Shown here one piece after another: positions 8,185-18,611 of a stretch of 64,000 bases of DNA. Position 1 is the first letter of the stretch. Every line of letters starts with the position of its first letter. The DNA comes from Flagellimonas olearia (GTDB lineage Bacteria; Bacteroidota; Bacteroidia; Flavobacteriales; Flavobacteriaceae): positions 806,001-870,000 of the forward strand of contig NZ_WELG01000002.1 of NCBI RefSeq assembly GCF_009184425.1, written 5' to 3'. The notes beneath the pieces were generated by a model. It made no database searches, was not told the DNA's origin, and saw only the letters and a list, made by a program, of their open reading frames with translations. Made by a program: the position numbers and the translations under genes.

Positions 8185-9303
8185 TTAGTCCATTTTATGG
8201 GCCGCTTGGAGCATTTTAAGGACTTTTTCCTTGGGAAGTGACTCAATGGTATGGCCATCGCGACCTGTCATGGTTTCCGCAGCGAAAAGAGAATTGAGGA
8301 TGGCCTCTTCGGTGGCTTCAATGGTGGCTAGAAAAAGTGGGGTCATGGCCTCATTGCGCAAGGTCGGTACAGTTTGAACGGGATTTTCACTTTCATACGG
8401 GATTCTACATTCCTCTGCTGTGGAAACCGCAATCACATAATCCCCACTGCCGTTACTGGCAATCCCTCCGGTTTTTGCCAAGCCCAGCATGGCCCGTTTG
8501 GCCAATCGCTCCAAATTGCGGGTATCCAATGGAGCATCGGTCAGAACCACCATCATGCAGGAACCATCTGCTGAATATTTGAACGTTTCAGAATAACGGT
8601 TGAGCTGCTTGTCCACATCCACTCCCGCTATTTGCAAAACACCACCAAAATTGGTCTGCACCAATACACCTATGGTGTATCCTCCCAGTTTTTTGGGAAG
8701 TATACGGGAAGAGGTTCCTATCCCTCCCTTGAATCCAAAACAAATGGTGCCCGTTCCCGCACCAACATTGCCTTCAGGAACTGCTCCTGTTTTTGCTTTT
8801 GAAATGGCTTGCAGTACATCCGTTTCGCTGACATGGCGTCCTCGAATGTCGTTTAAGTACCCATCATTGGTTTCACCCACTACCGCATTTACGGAACGAA
8901 CCGTTTCGTTGCCTTCTTGATGTAAAGTGTATCCAATCACGGCATTGACTGCTGTGGGCACACTCAAGGTATTGGTTAGGATGATAGGGGTTTCCAAATT
9001 GCCCAATTCCTTCACTTGGGTGCTGCCGGCCAGTTTTCCAAAACCGTTGCCCACATGTACGGCTGCCGGAACTTTTTCCTGGAAGAGATTCCCGGAATGG
9101 GGAAGAATCGCCGTGACCCCGGTACGGATGCTGTCGCCTTTTATCAAGGTAACATGTCCCACCCGTACCCCAGGCACGTCGGTAATTGCATTGTATTGTC
9201 CAAGTCTGAGCACTCCAATCTCAACACTATAATCCCGAATACGCTTCTGCGAAAACGAAAGTAATGGTAGTAGGATCAGGAGGGTCAGTACGGACCTATT
9301 CAT
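8185..9303 (-). CDS. Exported P1 family peptidase (DmpA/DAP-like)
   Basis: A 372-residue protein with a Sec signal peptide (to about residue 18). The rest is a P1/DmpA fold, an Ntn-like aminopeptidase that cleaves itself into two subunits. ITDVPGVRVGHVTL, LTNTLSVPTAVNAV and NGSGDYVIA are family signatures. By homology the backbone is cut just before Ser286 in NGSGD, giving a small C-terminal subunit with the nucleophile at its N-terminus. Known members remove D-amino acids or beta-amino acids from peptides. Periplasmic location is predicted from the signal peptide. It starts 12 bases after the stop of the Gfo/Idh gene upstream, so it may be in that operon. Confidence 0.9.
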   Translation of the reverse strand: MNRSVLTLLILLPLLSFSQKRIRDYSVEIGVLRLGQYNAITDVPGVRVGHVTLIKGDSIRTGVTAILPHSGNLFQEKVPAAVHVGNGFGKLAGSTQVKELGNLETPIILTNTLSVPTAVNAVIGYTLHQEGNETVRSVNAVVGETNDGYLNDIRGRHVSETDVLQAISKAKTGAVPEGNVGAGTGTICFGFKGGIGTSSRILPKKLGGYTIGVLVQTNFGGVLQIAGVDVDKQLNRYSETFKYSADGSCMMVVLTDAPLDTRNLERLAKRAMLGLAKTGGIASNGSGDYVIAVSTAEECRIPYESENPVQTVPTLRNEAMTPLFLATIEATEEAILNSLFAAETMTGRDGHTIESLPKEKVLKMLQAAHKMD

Positions 9304-9315
9304 AATAGGGGAGTT

Positions 9316-10743
9316 CTAAAAATCCCTATAGTCTCCTGAAAGGTAGGCATTGGCCTTTTCCTCCTTGAACTTAGCCGCTTGTGCGTCCCAGTGGAGGGTC
9401 TCCCCGGGGAACCTTCCGGCAATGGTGCCCAACAATATGGTCTCGGTGAGCCTGGCCCCATACTCAAAGGGTGCCGTGGTCTGGGCCTTGCCCAAACAAG
9501 CGTCCACGAACTGGTGGTAGTGCTTGGGTCCTTCGGACTCATAATTCCTGATGGGCTCGCCCAGATTGTGCTTCTCGCTCAACTTGGCAATCTCCTTGGA
9601 GATGTCCACGTACTTTCCTCGAACAATTTTCTTGGGCAACTGCATGAAGTGGGGCAACAAAAGACGTCCCTTCTCGCCCACGAACATGGCACCCTGCTCC
9701 GGAAGTTCGCCCTCACCGGCCACCTTGGCGTCAAGGGATATCTTGTCGGCCATGCTCTCTTCCTTGTTGGATTTCTTTGCCGCTGTGTTCTTGGCGCCGG
9801 GCAGTACAAGGTCCTCGTGCATATTGGGTGCCCCGGGGCCATCGTACCAGACCCATTTGAAGGTCTTGGAGGTATATGGGGTGCTCGGGAACTCATAGGT
9901 CACCACGTTGTTCTCCGGGTATCCGAACCCATTGGAGGGTCGGCAGTCGGTCTTCACGGTCATGGGAACGTCCAGCTCAAGGGCGTTGTACGGGGTGTCG
10001 AAGATGTGCACGCCCATGTCACCCAAAGTGCCACAGCCGTAGTCCATCAGTTTTCTCCAGTTCCCGGGATGGTACATTCCTTCTTTATAGGGTCTTTCGG
10101 CAGAGGTCCCCAACCAAAGGTTCCAGTCCAACTGTGCGGGGACTTTGTCCTCTCCTTGCGGAAGGGGTCCATCGTACCCCCAGTTCTTGGGGGACCAGGC
10201 ATGTACCGTGTGTACTTTGCCTATGATCCCGGATTGGATCAAGAGCGTGGCCAGTTTATAATCGTAGAAGGAGTGTACCTGGATGCCCATTTGGGTCACA
10301 AGGCCCTTTTCGGCGGCCATCTTCTTCATGGCACGGGACTCCGATACATAGTGTGTCAACGGTTTTTGGCAGTAGACGGGTTTGTTCATCTCCATGGCCA
10401 TCATGGAGGCCGGTGCGTGGGTATGGTCCGGAGTGGACACGATCACGGCGTCGATCTGATCGGCCATTTCCTTCAACATGGTGCGGTAATCGAAGAACAC
10501 CCGGGCGGTTGGGTGCAGCTTGCGCGCAGCGGAAAGGTTCACGGCATCCACATCGCAAAGGGCCACCACGTCCACGGAACCGTGGGACGATATGGCACTA
10601 AGGTCGGCGGCGCCCATGTTGCCCACACCAATGTGGGCGGTGCGTAATCTTTCCTTGAAAGGGGCTCCTTTCAACAACGAAGGGGCCACCATGATGCCCA
10701 GGGCACCTACACTACTTTTTTTAATGAATTCTCTTTTATTCAT
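9316..10743 (-). CDS. Gfo/Idh/MocA family oxidoreductase with export signal
   Basis: A 475-residue protein. The N-terminus KREFIKKSSVGALG followed by a hydrophobic run resembles a Tat signal with KR instead of RR. Residues about 34-160 are a Rossmann NAD(P)-binding fold (GVGNMG), and the catalytic Lys sits in YCQKPLTH (usually EKP; Glu is Gln here). The C-terminal half is the alpha/beta substrate domain. Such proteins oxidise or reduce sugars and keto-sugars, often from the periplasm in Bacteroidota. The gene is clearly GC-richer than its surroundings; a 422-codon frame stays open on its other strand because of this. It lies between the DUF1080 gene (18 bases upstream) and the P1 peptidase gene. 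Confidence 0.93.
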   Translation of the reverse strand: MNKREFIKKSSVGALGIMVAPSLLKGAPFKERLRTAHIGVGNMGAADLSAISSHGSVDVVALCDVDAVNLSAARKLHPTARVFFDYRTMLKEMADQIDAVIVSTPDHTHAPASMMAMEMNKPVYCQKPLTHYVSESRAMKKMAAEKGLVTQMGIQVHSFYDYKLATLLIQSGIIGKVHTVHAWSPKNWGYDGPLPQGEDKVPAQLDWNLWLGTSAERPYKEGMYHPGNWRKLMDYGCGTLGDMGVHIFDTPYNALELDVPMTVKTDCRPSNGFGYPENNVVTYEFPSTPYTSKTFKWVWYDGPGAPNMHEDLVLPGAKNTAAKKSNKEESMADKISLDAKVAGEGELPEQGAMFVGEKGRLLLPHFMQLPKKIVRGKYVDISKEIAKLSEKHNLGEPIRNYESEGPKHYHQFVDACLGKAQTTAPFEYGARLTETILLGTIAGRFPGETLHWDAQAAKFKEEKANAYLSGDYRDF

Positions 10744-10760
10744 AGGTTGGATTTAGCGGG

Positions 10761-11549
10761 TTATAATTTCTTGATTTTTATGTTGCGGAACCATATCGGG
10801 CTGGAATGGTCCTGTAGCGCGATGTAGCCCGTCTTGAACTTTCCGTAATCGGGACTGTTCTTCCATTTGTCCGAGTTCTTCTTTTCCTGCCAGGCCTCGT
10901 CCCAAGGGACAAATGACAACAACAGTTCGCCATTGAGCCAGTGTTCCACCTTTTCAGGGGTGAAGACGATCTTGGAGCTGTTCCATTCCCCAACGGGGTG
11001 CAGGGTCTTATCGGCCTTCGGGGGGTGCATGGCATAATCGGCCCCGGTCTGTTGCAAGGGCTTGAGCTCTTCAGGTTTATCGGTGTAGCCCAGACTGGTA
11101 TTGTAGGCCGTAAGGTCATGGATGCGGGCATAGTTCTCGTCATCGATGAGCTGATATTCGGGCGATACCACTGGGGGACCGTCATAGCCTTCCTTGACGT
11201 GGTAGAAAATACCACTGTTGCCCCCTTCGGGGAGTTTCCATTCCATGTAGAGCTCAAAATTTTCGAACTCCTCGGCGCCGTAGATGATGTCCTTTCCGCC
11301 CTTGTAGTCCTGCTCCATGCCCAGTTCGGTATCGAAGGTAAGGGTGCTGTCCTTAATGATCCAGCCGGGGGGAAGGGTCTCCATGTTGTAGCCGCGCCAG
11401 CCCTCGGTGCTGGTGCCGTCAAACAGATAGATCCATTCGGACTCTTCCTGTGTTGGCGTTTGTGCTGTTTGTACTTCTTGGGATTTTGATTGGTTTTTGC
11501 AGGCTGACATCAGAATAACAAGAACGATGAGCCCAAAATAATTTCGCAT
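10761..11549 (-). CDS. DUF1080 (3-keto-disaccharide hydrolase family) lipoprotein
   Basis: A 262-residue lipoprotein (lipobox MSAC, Cys17) with a Ser/Thr/Gln-rich linker and one PF06439 concanavalin-like domain from about residue 38 to the end. Hallmarks are LFDGTSTEGWRGY, GGNSGIFYHV, PEYQLIDD and the C-terminal IWFRNIKIKKL. This family, long called DUF1080, includes enzymes that cleave 3-keto glycosides. Coupling with the downstream Gfo/Idh gene (18-base gap) fits oxidation-based glycoside cleavage. GC content is raised as in its partner. This would be the promoter-proximal gene of a minus-strand operon reaching the P1 peptidase. Confidence 0.92.
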   Translation of the reverse strand: MRNYFGLIVLVILMSACKNQSKSQEVQTAQTPTQEESEWIYLFDGTSTEGWRGYNMETLPPGWIIKDSTLTFDTELGMEQDYKGGKDIIYGAEEFENFELYMEWKLPEGGNSGIFYHVKEGYDGPPVVSPEYQLIDDENYARIHDLTAYNTSLGYTDKPEELKPLQQTGADYAMHPPKADKTLHPVGEWNSSKIVFTPEKVEHWLNGELLLSFVPWDEAWQEKKNSDKWKNSPDYGKFKTGYIALQDHSSPIWFRNIKIKKL

Positions 11550-11654
11550 AGTGTGGGTTGAGATTTAAATGAGGGAGTTAAAATACAAAATATTGTGAAA
11601 CCTTTTTTCTTCCTTTTTCATTACATTTAGACACGACTAATTAACACTTTGAAA

Positions 11655-14600
11655 ATGAAGACTTGCTTTTCCAAAATGGGTATGCTGCTGCTTACCTTCA
11701 CGCTCTGCGTTGCTACCGTTCAATCCCAACGAAAAAAGAAAACCCAAACCACTCCCGAGTATCCCGAGGAAATCTATTCCAGTTTGGAATATCGATTGAT
11801 CGGTCCGTTTCGTGGCGGTCGCTCCGCTGCGGTTACAGGAGTACCCGGGGAACCCAATCTTTTTTATTTTGGCGCCACTGGTGGTGGGGTTTGGAAGACC
11901 ACGGATGGGGGTCGATCATGGGAGAATATTTCTGATGGTTATTTTGGAGGAAGTATCGGTGCCGTTGAGGTAGCCAAAAGTGATCCCAATGTAATTTATG
12001 TTGGAGGAGGTGAAAAAACCGTACGGGGGAATGTCTCTTCAGGATATGGTGTTTGGAAAACCGAAGATGGAGGAAAGACCTGGGCATCCATGGGGCTTGA
12101 AAAAACAAGGCATATCCCCAGGTTAAAGGTACATCCCACAAACCATGATATCGTTTATGCCGCAGTGATGGGCAATATTTATAAACCTACCAAGGAACGC
12201 GGGGTCTATAAAAGTACCGATGGGTGCAAAACCTGGAAACAAGTTCTTTTTGTGAACGAGCATGCGGGTGTTGTAGATCTTACCTTGGACCCCAACAATC
12301 CAAGGGTCTTGTATGCTTCTACATGGAGAGTGCAACGAACCCCATATAGTCTAAGTAGTGGTGGCGAAGGTTCTGCACTTTGGAAAAGTACCGATAGCGG
12401 AGAGACTTGGACAGAGATTTCAAAAAATGACGGTTTCCCAACAGATACCTTAGGGATTATTGGTGTGACCGTATCCCCAAAGAACAGCGAAAGGGTATGG
12501 GCCATTGTGGAAAACAAGGAAAAAGGAGGCTTATACCGTTCAGATGATGGAGGAAAAAAATGGACTCGCGTAAACGAGGAGCGCAAATTGCGTCAAAGGG
12601 CTTGGTACTACACCCGTGTCTATGCCGATACGGAAGATGAGGATGTGGTCTACGTGCTCAATGTCCAATACCACAGAAGTACGGATGGTGGGAAAACCTT
12701 CAATACCTTTAATGCACCACACGGTGACCATCACGATCTTTGGATTGCCCCGGAGAATTCAAAACGGATGATCATTGGGGACGATGGTGGCGCACAGATC
12801 AGTTACGATGGCGGGGAAACTTGGAGTACCTATTACAATCAACCCACGGCCCAGTTTTATAGGGTAACTACGGATAACGCCTTTCCATACCGGATCTATG
12901 TGGCACAGCAAGACAATTCCACTTTGCGTATCAACCATCGGAGTGATGACAATTCCATAGGCGAGGACGACTGGGAAGAAACTGCCGGAGGTGAATCCGC
13001 ACACATTGTAGTAGACCCTACCAATGATGATATTGTGTACGGAGGTAGTTATGGAGGATTCCTGACTAGGGTCAACCATAAGAACAAAACTGTTAGGGGC
13101 ATCAATGTTTGGCCGGATAATCCTATGGGTTACGGTGCCGAGGGAATGAAATACCGTTTCCAATGGAACTTCCCAATTATATTCAGCAAGCATAATCCCA
13201 AAAAGCTCTACACCTTTTCCAACCATGTGCATATGAGTACCAACGAAGGGCAAAGTTGGACTTTGTTGAGCGATGATCTTACTCGAAACGATCCCACAAA
13301 ATTGGTATCCAGTGGTGGTCCCATAACCCAGGACAATACCAGTGTGGAATATTATTGTACCATTTTTGCTGCCAATGAAAGCCCTTTAAAGGAAGGTCTG
13401 TTATGGGTAGGAAGTGATGATGGTCTCATCCATGTGACCCAAGATGGTGGAAAAACATGGGAAAATGTAACGCCCAATATCATGCCGGAGTGGAGCATGA
13501 TCAACAGTATTGAACCCTCCGCTTTTGATGAAGGGACCTGTTACGTGGCTGCGACCCGATACAAATTGGGGGATTTCACGCCCTATCTGTACAAAACCAC
13601 AGATTATGGAAAAACCTGGTCCAAAATCACCAATGGGATCAACAATGAACATTTTACCCGTGTGGTACGTGAAGATCCAAAAAGAAAAGGATTGTTGTAC
13701 GCCGGAACGGAAACGGGCATGTACATTTCCTTCAATGATGGCCAAAATTGGGAGAAATTCCAATTGAACTTACCCATTGTTCCCATTACCGACTTGACTA
13801 TTAAAGACGACAACCTCATCGTGGCCACCCAAGGGCGAAGCCTTTGGATCATTGATGATCTTACGGTTTTGCATCAACTGGATGGCTCCAAAAAATCGGC
13901 AGAGGCCATTTTGTTCCATCCCAAGGACAGTTATCGTACCAAGGGAGGAGTGGCAAAGACTCCTTCCAAGATAGAGGGACAAAACCATCCCAATGGCGTG
14001 GTCACCCATTTTTATCTCAAAAACCTTTCGGAAAAAGACAGCGTGGCCTTGACCTATACCAAAATGAATGGGGATACTTTGGCGTCATACAGCACCTATG
14101 CGAAGGACAAGGACAAAAAGCTTACGGCCAAGAAAGGGGGCAATACCCATGTTTGGGATACCCGTGGCAAAGGAGCGGAAAAATTAGAGGGAATGATTCT
14201 CTGGTGGGCCAATTTGGATGGTGCCAAAGCGGTTCCGGGAAGCTATAAAGTGCTCTTGAATGTGAATGGTGCCGATCAGACCCAGGAATTTAAGATTCTT
14301 CCCGACCCCAGGGCGGAAGTTTCAGTGGCCGATATGCAAAAGCAGTTCGATTTTATTACCGACATCAATGAAACGGTGGACAGGGCCCATCAATCCATAA
14401 AGAAAATTCGGAAAATCAACGAAAAGCTGGACGCTTTTGTAAAACAGTACAAGGACAATGAAGCTACCAAGGCCTTGGTGGAAAAGGCCGAAAAAATGAA
14501 GGAAGATTTCGGGGAAATTGAAAAGGCTTTGTACCAAACCCAAAACCGAAGTAACCAAGACCCCTTGAACTTTCCCATACGGTTGACCAATAAACTGGCC

Positions 14601-14789
14601 CACTTGAACAGCTTGGTGTCCATAGACGATTTCCCTCCAACAGAGCAGGATATGGCCGTGAAAAATGAACTTTCAGGAAAGATCAAGGAACAATTGAATG
14701 CTTTTGATGCTTTGGTGGACAAAGAAATTGATGCGTTCAACAATGAGTTCAACCAATTGGAATTGGACTATTTGAGTATTGAGGATTAA
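11655..14789 (+). CDS. Giant exported BNR/VPS10-like beta-propeller protein, copy A
   Basis: A 1044-residue protein with a signal peptide (about residues 1-24) and a long propeller region carrying many Asp-box (BNR) repeats of the S-x-D-x-G-x-x-W type, such as TTDGGRSWENIS, STDSGETWTEIS and SYDGGETWSTY. The repeats span about residues 45-740. A beta-rich segment and a helical C-terminus (about 880-1040) follow. Similar proteins are annotated as VPS10/sortilin-like or glycosyl-hydrolase BNR proteins; none has a proven activity that I can assign. A TTG six bases upstream is also in frame, but the ATG at 11655 gives the better signal peptide. A paralogue follows after 24 bases. Confidence 0.85.
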   Translation: MKTCFSKMGMLLLTFTLCVATVQSQRKKKTQTTPEYPEEIYSSLEYRLIGPFRGGRSAAVTGVPGEPNLFYFGATGGGVWKTTDGGRSWENISDGYFGGSIGAVEVAKSDPNVIYVGGGEKTVRGNVSSGYGVWKTEDGGKTWASMGLEKTRHIPRLKVHPTNHDIVYAAVMGNIYKPTKERGVYKSTDGCKTWKQVLFVNEHAGVVDLTLDPNNPRVLYASTWRVQRTPYSLSSGGEGSALWKSTDSGETWTEISKNDGFPTDTLGIIGVTVSPKNSERVWAIVENKEKGGLYRSDDGGKKWTRVNEERKLRQRAWYYTRVYADTEDEDVVYVLNVQYHRSTDGGKTFNTFNAPHGDHHDLWIAPENSKRMIIGDDGGAQISYDGGETWSTYYNQPTAQFYRVTTDNAFPYRIYVAQQDNSTLRINHRSDDNSIGEDDWEETAGGESAHIVVDPTNDDIVYGGSYGGFLTRVNHKNKTVRGINVWPDNPMGYGAEGMKYRFQWNFPIIFSKHNPKKLYTFSNHVHMSTNEGQSWTLLSDDLTRNDPTKLVSSGGPITQDNTSVEYYCTIFAANESPLKEGLLWVGSDDGLIHVTQDGGKTWENVTPNIMPEWSMINSIEPSAFDEGTCYVAATRYKLGDFTPYLYKTTDYGKTWSKITNGINNEHFTRVVREDPKRKGLLYAGTETGMYISFNDGQNWEKFQLNLPIVPITDLTIKDDNLIVATQGRSLWIIDDLTVLHQLDGSKKSAEAILFHPKDSYRTKGGVAKTPSKIEGQNHPNGVVTHFYLKNLSEKDSVALTYTKMNGDTLASYSTYAKDKDKKLTAKKGGNTHVWDTRGKGAEKLEGMILWWANLDGAKAVPGSYKVLLNVNGADQTQEFKILPDPRAEVSVADMQKQFDFITDINETVDRAHQSIKKIRKINEKLDAFVKQYKDNEATKALVEKAEKMKEDFGEIEKALYQTQNRSNQDPLNFPIRLTNKLAHLNSLVSIDDFPPTEQDMAVKNELSGKIKEQLNAFDALVDKEIDAFNNEFNQLELDYLSIED

Positions 14790-14813
14790 AAAGAAACCTA
14801 AACCCGACCGGAC

Positions 14814-17800
14814 ATGAAAAAAGTAAGTTTTCTTTTAGGGGTGCTTTGCGCTACCCTGAGCTTTGGACAAACCGCCAATGACTATTTCAAACCCATGAAA
14901 TTCAGGAACATTGGTCCATTTCGTGGTGGACGGTCTGTAACCGCCAGTGGTGTTGTGGGAGACCCTTTGACCTATTACATGGGCACAACGGGTGGTGGAT
15001 TGTGGAAGACCAACAATGCCGGGCAACAATGGGAAAACATTTCAGATGGTTTCTTTGAAATGGGTTCTGTTGGGGCGGTTTCCGTATCGGCCTCCAATCC
15101 CAATGTGGTGTATTGCGGCATGGGTGAACATGCCCCCCGTGGGGTAATGACCTCTTATGGGGATGGCATTTACAAATCCAATGATGCGGGAAAGACATGG
15201 ATCAAGCTGGGATTGGAAAAAACTCAGCATATCTCACGCATCATTGTGCATCCCACCAATCCAGATATGGTTTATGTGGCGGCCCAAGGAGCACTTTACG
15301 GCCCCAACAAGGAACGTGGGGTGTACCGCTCCACCGATGGGGGAAAAACCTGGAAGAACATTCTTTTTGTCAATGAACTCACGGGAGCCGTGGAACTTTC
15401 CATGGATGCCAATAATCCCCTGGTTTTATACGCGGCCATGTGGGAACATCAACGCAAACCCAATATCGTAATCAGTGGGGGTGATGGAAGCGGATTGTAC
15501 AAAAGCACCGATGGAGGAGACACTTGGACTGAGTTGACCGAAGGGCTTCCCAAAGAGAAAGGGAAAATGGCCATTGCAGTGAGTGCGGCCAATTCCGATA
15601 AGGTATATGCCCTGATTGAAAGCGATTCCAATGCAGACAAGGGCGGACTTTTCGTTTCGGGTGATGCCGGGAAAAGCTGGAGTATGGTGAGTGGCGATAA
15701 CCGATTGGTGCAACGGGCTTGGTATTATATTGAGGTGTTCGCCGACCCCAATGACGAGGATACGGTATATGTGCTCAGCGCAGAAATGTTCCGATCGGAA
15801 GACGGAGGAAAAGCTTGGGAGACCATTTCCGTGCCGCATGGCGACACCCATGATCTTTGGATTAATCCAAATAACTCCAAGAATATGGTAATGGCTGACG
15901 ATGGCGGAGCCACCATAAGCTTTGATTATGGCAAAACGTGGACGCTTCAAGAGAATATGCCCACGGCCCAATTCTATCGCATCAGTACCGATAATCTTTT
16001 TCCATACAACATCTATGGTGGGCAACAGGACAATACCTCGGTGAAGATTGCAAGTCTTTCTTTAGGTCGATGGAGCATCAGCCGGGAAGATTGGCATTAT
16101 TCCGCAGGGGGTGAGAGTGCCTTTTTGGCTTTCGATCCTGACAATCCCAGATATGTGATGGGCGGAAGTTACTTGGGAACCATTGAATTGTTGGATATGG
16201 AAACCAAGATGGCCACGGATGTCATGGCGGCTCCCATCCAATATTTGGGGCGCGAGGCCCGCAACATGAAATATTTATACAATTGGAATGCCCCTATTAT
16301 TTGGTCCCAACATGAACCCGGAACGTTTTATCACGGCGCTCAGCTAGTGCTTCGCACTAGGGACAACGGGGTTACTTGGGAAGAAATTTCACCCGACCTT
16401 ACCCGTGATCAAGATGACAAACAGGGCAATGGCGGAGGGCCTTATACCAATGAAGCTGTGGGCGCCGAAAACTACGGCACCCTGTCGTACATGATTGAAT
16501 CCCCCCACGAAAAAAGGGTTTTCTATACGGGAAGTGATGACGGATTGGTGCACATTACCAAAAATGGAGGCGAAACATGGGAAAATATCACCCCAAAAGG
16601 ACTTAGAGAGTGTTTGATCAATGCCATTGAAGTGTCTCCCCATGACCCGGCCACGGTCTATATCGCCACTACGCGCTATAAGTTCAATGACCATACCCCG
16701 GCTTTGTACAAAAGTTCGGACTATGGCAAGACATGGGCCAATATCAGCACAGGAATCCCGTATGGTTCCTTTACCCGCGTGGTACGGGAAGATCAAGTCC
16801 GTAAGGGATTGCTCTATGCAGGAACTGAAAAGGGGCTTTATATTTCTTGGAACGATGGTAAAAACTGGGAACCATTGCAGTTGAATCTGCCCAAAACGCC
16901 CATCACCGATTTAAAAGTGCATCAAGGAGATTTGATCGTGGCCACTTCAGGACGGTCTTTTTGGATTTTGGACAACATCACGACCCTGTCCCAGTACAAG
17001 GCCAATGTCAATGCGCTGCAACTCTTTCAACCAGAGGATGCCGTGAACGGATTTTGGTTCAGTCCCCTTGACAGCAGCTCAAAAGAGGTGGAAGGGACCA
17101 ACCCTTACGAAGGGGTGAATCCCGCCAATGGCATGGTCATCCACTACAATCTTCCCAAAGCCATGGACAGTACCGAGATCACTTTGGAGATTTTGAACCA
17201 ACAGGGCAAGGTAGTGCGCAGTTTTACCTCGGAAAAGGACAAGGACTACAAACCTCATCATGGGGGTGGGGCACCTCCGGCACCAGTGTTGGGTACGGAC
17301 AAAGGGTTGAATCGCTTTGTATGGGATTTAAAGACCCCCATAATCCCGGGCATACCCGATGTGTATATTGAAGCCAATTTCACAGGGCATAAAGTCCCTC
17401 CAGGAACCTACACTCTTCGGTTAAAGGTAGGTGGGGAAACCGTTACCACTACAGGAACTGTGCTAAGCCCTCCCAATACCAATATGACTCCCGAACGATA
17501 CCGGGAACATGATGTGTTCATGACAGAACTGGAGACCAACCTAACTGACATGCACCAAAAGATAAACGACCTTTTCAAGGTGCAGGGGCAGTTAAAGAAG
17601 TTATTGGAAGAGTTGGACAATGAAACCCTGAAAGCAGAAGGCAAAGCCCTACTGGAGAAGCTCAAGGCATGGGATGAGGATATGGTACAGCGAAAGTCGC
17701 AGGCCTATGACGATGTGGAGAATTTCCCCAACAAGTTCTCGGCGGAATATTTGTTTTTGATGAACCAGAGCAACAGTGCCTTGCCCCGAATCAATCAGCC

Positions 17801-17936
17801 GTCAAAAAATCGAAAACGGGAATTGGATGCGCAATGGGTTGGACTTAAACAAAGAGCCGTAACTTTGATGACTGCCGATATCCCCAATTTTAACATGAAG
17901 CTTTGGGAAAATGGGGTAGGGGCACTTCGATTGTAA
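14814..17936 (+). CDS. Giant exported BNR/VPS10-like beta-propeller protein, copy B
   Basis: A 1040-residue paralogue of the preceding protein, collinear along its whole length: [15 protein letters not shown], the [14 protein letters not shown] blade, [12 protein letters not shown] and [10 protein letters not shown] all have direct counterparts. The Sec signal is [18 protein letters not shown]. The propeller covers about residues 25-730, followed by a beta segment and an alpha-helical tail with [17 protein letters not shown]. The two genes probably arose by tandem duplication, are co-transcribed, and could form a pair of subunits; that last point is inference. A Pro/Gly-rich insert ([11 protein letters not shown]) near residue 820 is absent from copy A. 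Confidence 0.85.
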   Translation: MKKVSFLLGVLCATLSFGQTANDYFKPMKFRNIGPFRGGRSVTASGVVGDPLTYYMGTTGGGLWKTNNAGQQWENISDGFFEMGSVGAVSVSASNPNVVYCGMGEHAPRGVMTSYGDGIYKSNDAGKTWIKLGLEKTQHISRIIVHPTNPDMVYVAAQGALYGPNKERGVYRSTDGGKTWKNILFVNELTGAVELSMDANNPLVLYAAMWEHQRKPNIVISGGDGSGLYKSTDGGDTWTELTEGLPKEKGKMAIAVSAANSDKVYALIESDSNADKGGLFVSGDAGKSWSMVSGDNRLVQRAWYYIEVFADPNDEDTVYVLSAEMFRSEDGGKAWETISVPHGDTHDLWINPNNSKNMVMADDGGATISFDYGKTWTLQENMPTAQFYRISTDNLFPYNIYGGQQDNTSVKIASLSLGRWSISREDWHYSAGGESAFLAFDPDNPRYVMGGSYLGTIELLDMETKMATDVMAAPIQYLGREARNMKYLYNWNAPIIWSQHEPGTFYHGAQLVLRTRDNGVTWEEISPDLTRDQDDKQGNGGGPYTNEAVGAENYGTLSYMIESPHEKRVFYTGSDDGLVHITKNGGETWENITPKGLRECLINAIEVSPHDPATVYIATTRYKFNDHTPALYKSSDYGKTWANISTGIPYGSFTRVVREDQVRKGLLYAGTEKGLYISWNDGKNWEPLQLNLPKTPITDLKVHQGDLIVATSGRSFWILDNITTLSQYKANVNALQLFQPEDAVNGFWFSPLDSSSKEVEGTNPYEGVNPANGMVIHYNLPKAMDSTEITLEILNQQGKVVRSFTSEKDKDYKPHHGGGAPPAPVLGTDKGLNRFVWDLKTPIIPGIPDVYIEANFTGHKVPPGTYTLRLKVGGETVTTTGTVLSPPNTNMTPERYREHDVFMTELETNLTDMHQKINDLFKVQGQLKKLLEELDNETLKAEGKALLEKLKAWDEDMVQRKSQAYDDVENFPNKFSAEYLFLMNQSNSALPRINQPSKNRKRELDAQWVGLKQRAVTLMTADIPNFNMKLWENGVGALRL

Positions 17937-17954
17937 TCGTAAAAAAGCGTACTG

Positions 17955-18500
17955 TTGATTTACCCATATATTAAATCCTTGCACCTCATTTTTGTGGTCA
18001 CCTGGTTCGCGGGACTGTTCTATATTCCGCGATTGTTCATATACCATATTGAGGCATGGCAAAAACCCTCCCCGGAGCGGGAGATATTGACGGACCAACT
18101 CAAACTGATGACCAAACGCCTGTGGTATATCATCACATGGCCATCGGCCATTCTGTGCACCCTGTTCGCTGTTTGGATGCTTATTTTGATGCCCTCTTGG
18201 CTGCAACAGCCTTGGATGCATGTAAAATTGGGATTTGTATTGCTGTTGTTTGTATATCATTTGAAATGCCATCAAATTTTTAAGCAATTGCAGCGCGATG
18301 AGGTAAAATACACCTCCAAGTTTATGCGCATCTGGAACGAGGGGGCCACCTTGATCCTCTTTGCCATTGTGTTTCTGGTGATTCTTAAAAGTGCCTTTAA
18401 CTGGATTTATGGGGTCATTGGCATTGTGGTGCTGGGCATTCTTTTGATGTTGGGGATTCGACTTTACAAACGTATACGGGACAAGAATCCCAATGCTTAG
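17955..18500 (+). CDS. hemJ: HemJ-like protoporphyrinogen oxidase / CopD family membrane protein
   Basis: A 181-residue protein with four to five transmembrane helices. The N-terminus YIKSLHLIFVVTWFAGLFYIPRLFIYH is the signature of the HemJ/UPF0093 group, here quoted only to show the conserved His residues (SLH, IYH). HemJ oxidises protoporphyrinogen IX to protoporphyrin IX in haem synthesis. The start is TTG at 17955: no ATG fits, and the family begins just before YIK, so TTG is well supported. The gene begins 18 bases after copy B of the BNR pair. A long imperfect hairpin lies immediately downstream. Confidence 0.85.
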   Translation: MIYPYIKSLHLIFVVTWFAGLFYIPRLFIYHIEAWQKPSPEREILTDQLKLMTKRLWYIITWPSAILCTLFAVWMLILMPSWLQQPWMHVKLGFVLLLFVYHLKCHQIFKQLQRDEVKYTSKFMRIWNEGATLILFAIVFLVILKSAFNWIYGVIGIVVLGILLMLGIRLYKRIRDKNPNA

Positions 18501-18514
18501 GAAAGTTCAAATAT

Positions 18515-18579
18515 CAAGTTCAAGCGCAAGCACAGTTAAATTAGTAGGAACCTAATTTTGAGCTTGAAACTTGAACTTG
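18515..18579. repeat. Nested imperfect inverted repeat / long hairpin
   Basis: Left arm CAAGTTCAAG-cg-CAAGC (18515-18531) pairs with right arm GCTTG-aaa-CTTGAACTTG (18562-18579). Inside it, AAATTAG (18538-18544) pairs with CTAATTT (18552-18558) around a 7-base loop. The hairpin lies in the 111-base gap between hemJ and the histidine kinase gene. It has no U-tract, so it is more likely a small repeat element or RNA-processing structure than an ordinary terminator. Confidence 0.65.
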
Positions 18580-18611
18580 TACTTACTCTTGCGCCTCATT
18601 TGGCTCGATAA

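Noticed and set aside
9379-10647. A 422-codon open frame on the plus strand opposite the Gfo/Idh gene
   Set aside because: It is exactly antisense to a gene with clear motifs and Tat-like signal; its translation is Gly/His/Val-rich without recognisable domains. High GC at third positions of the real gene keeps the opposite strand open.
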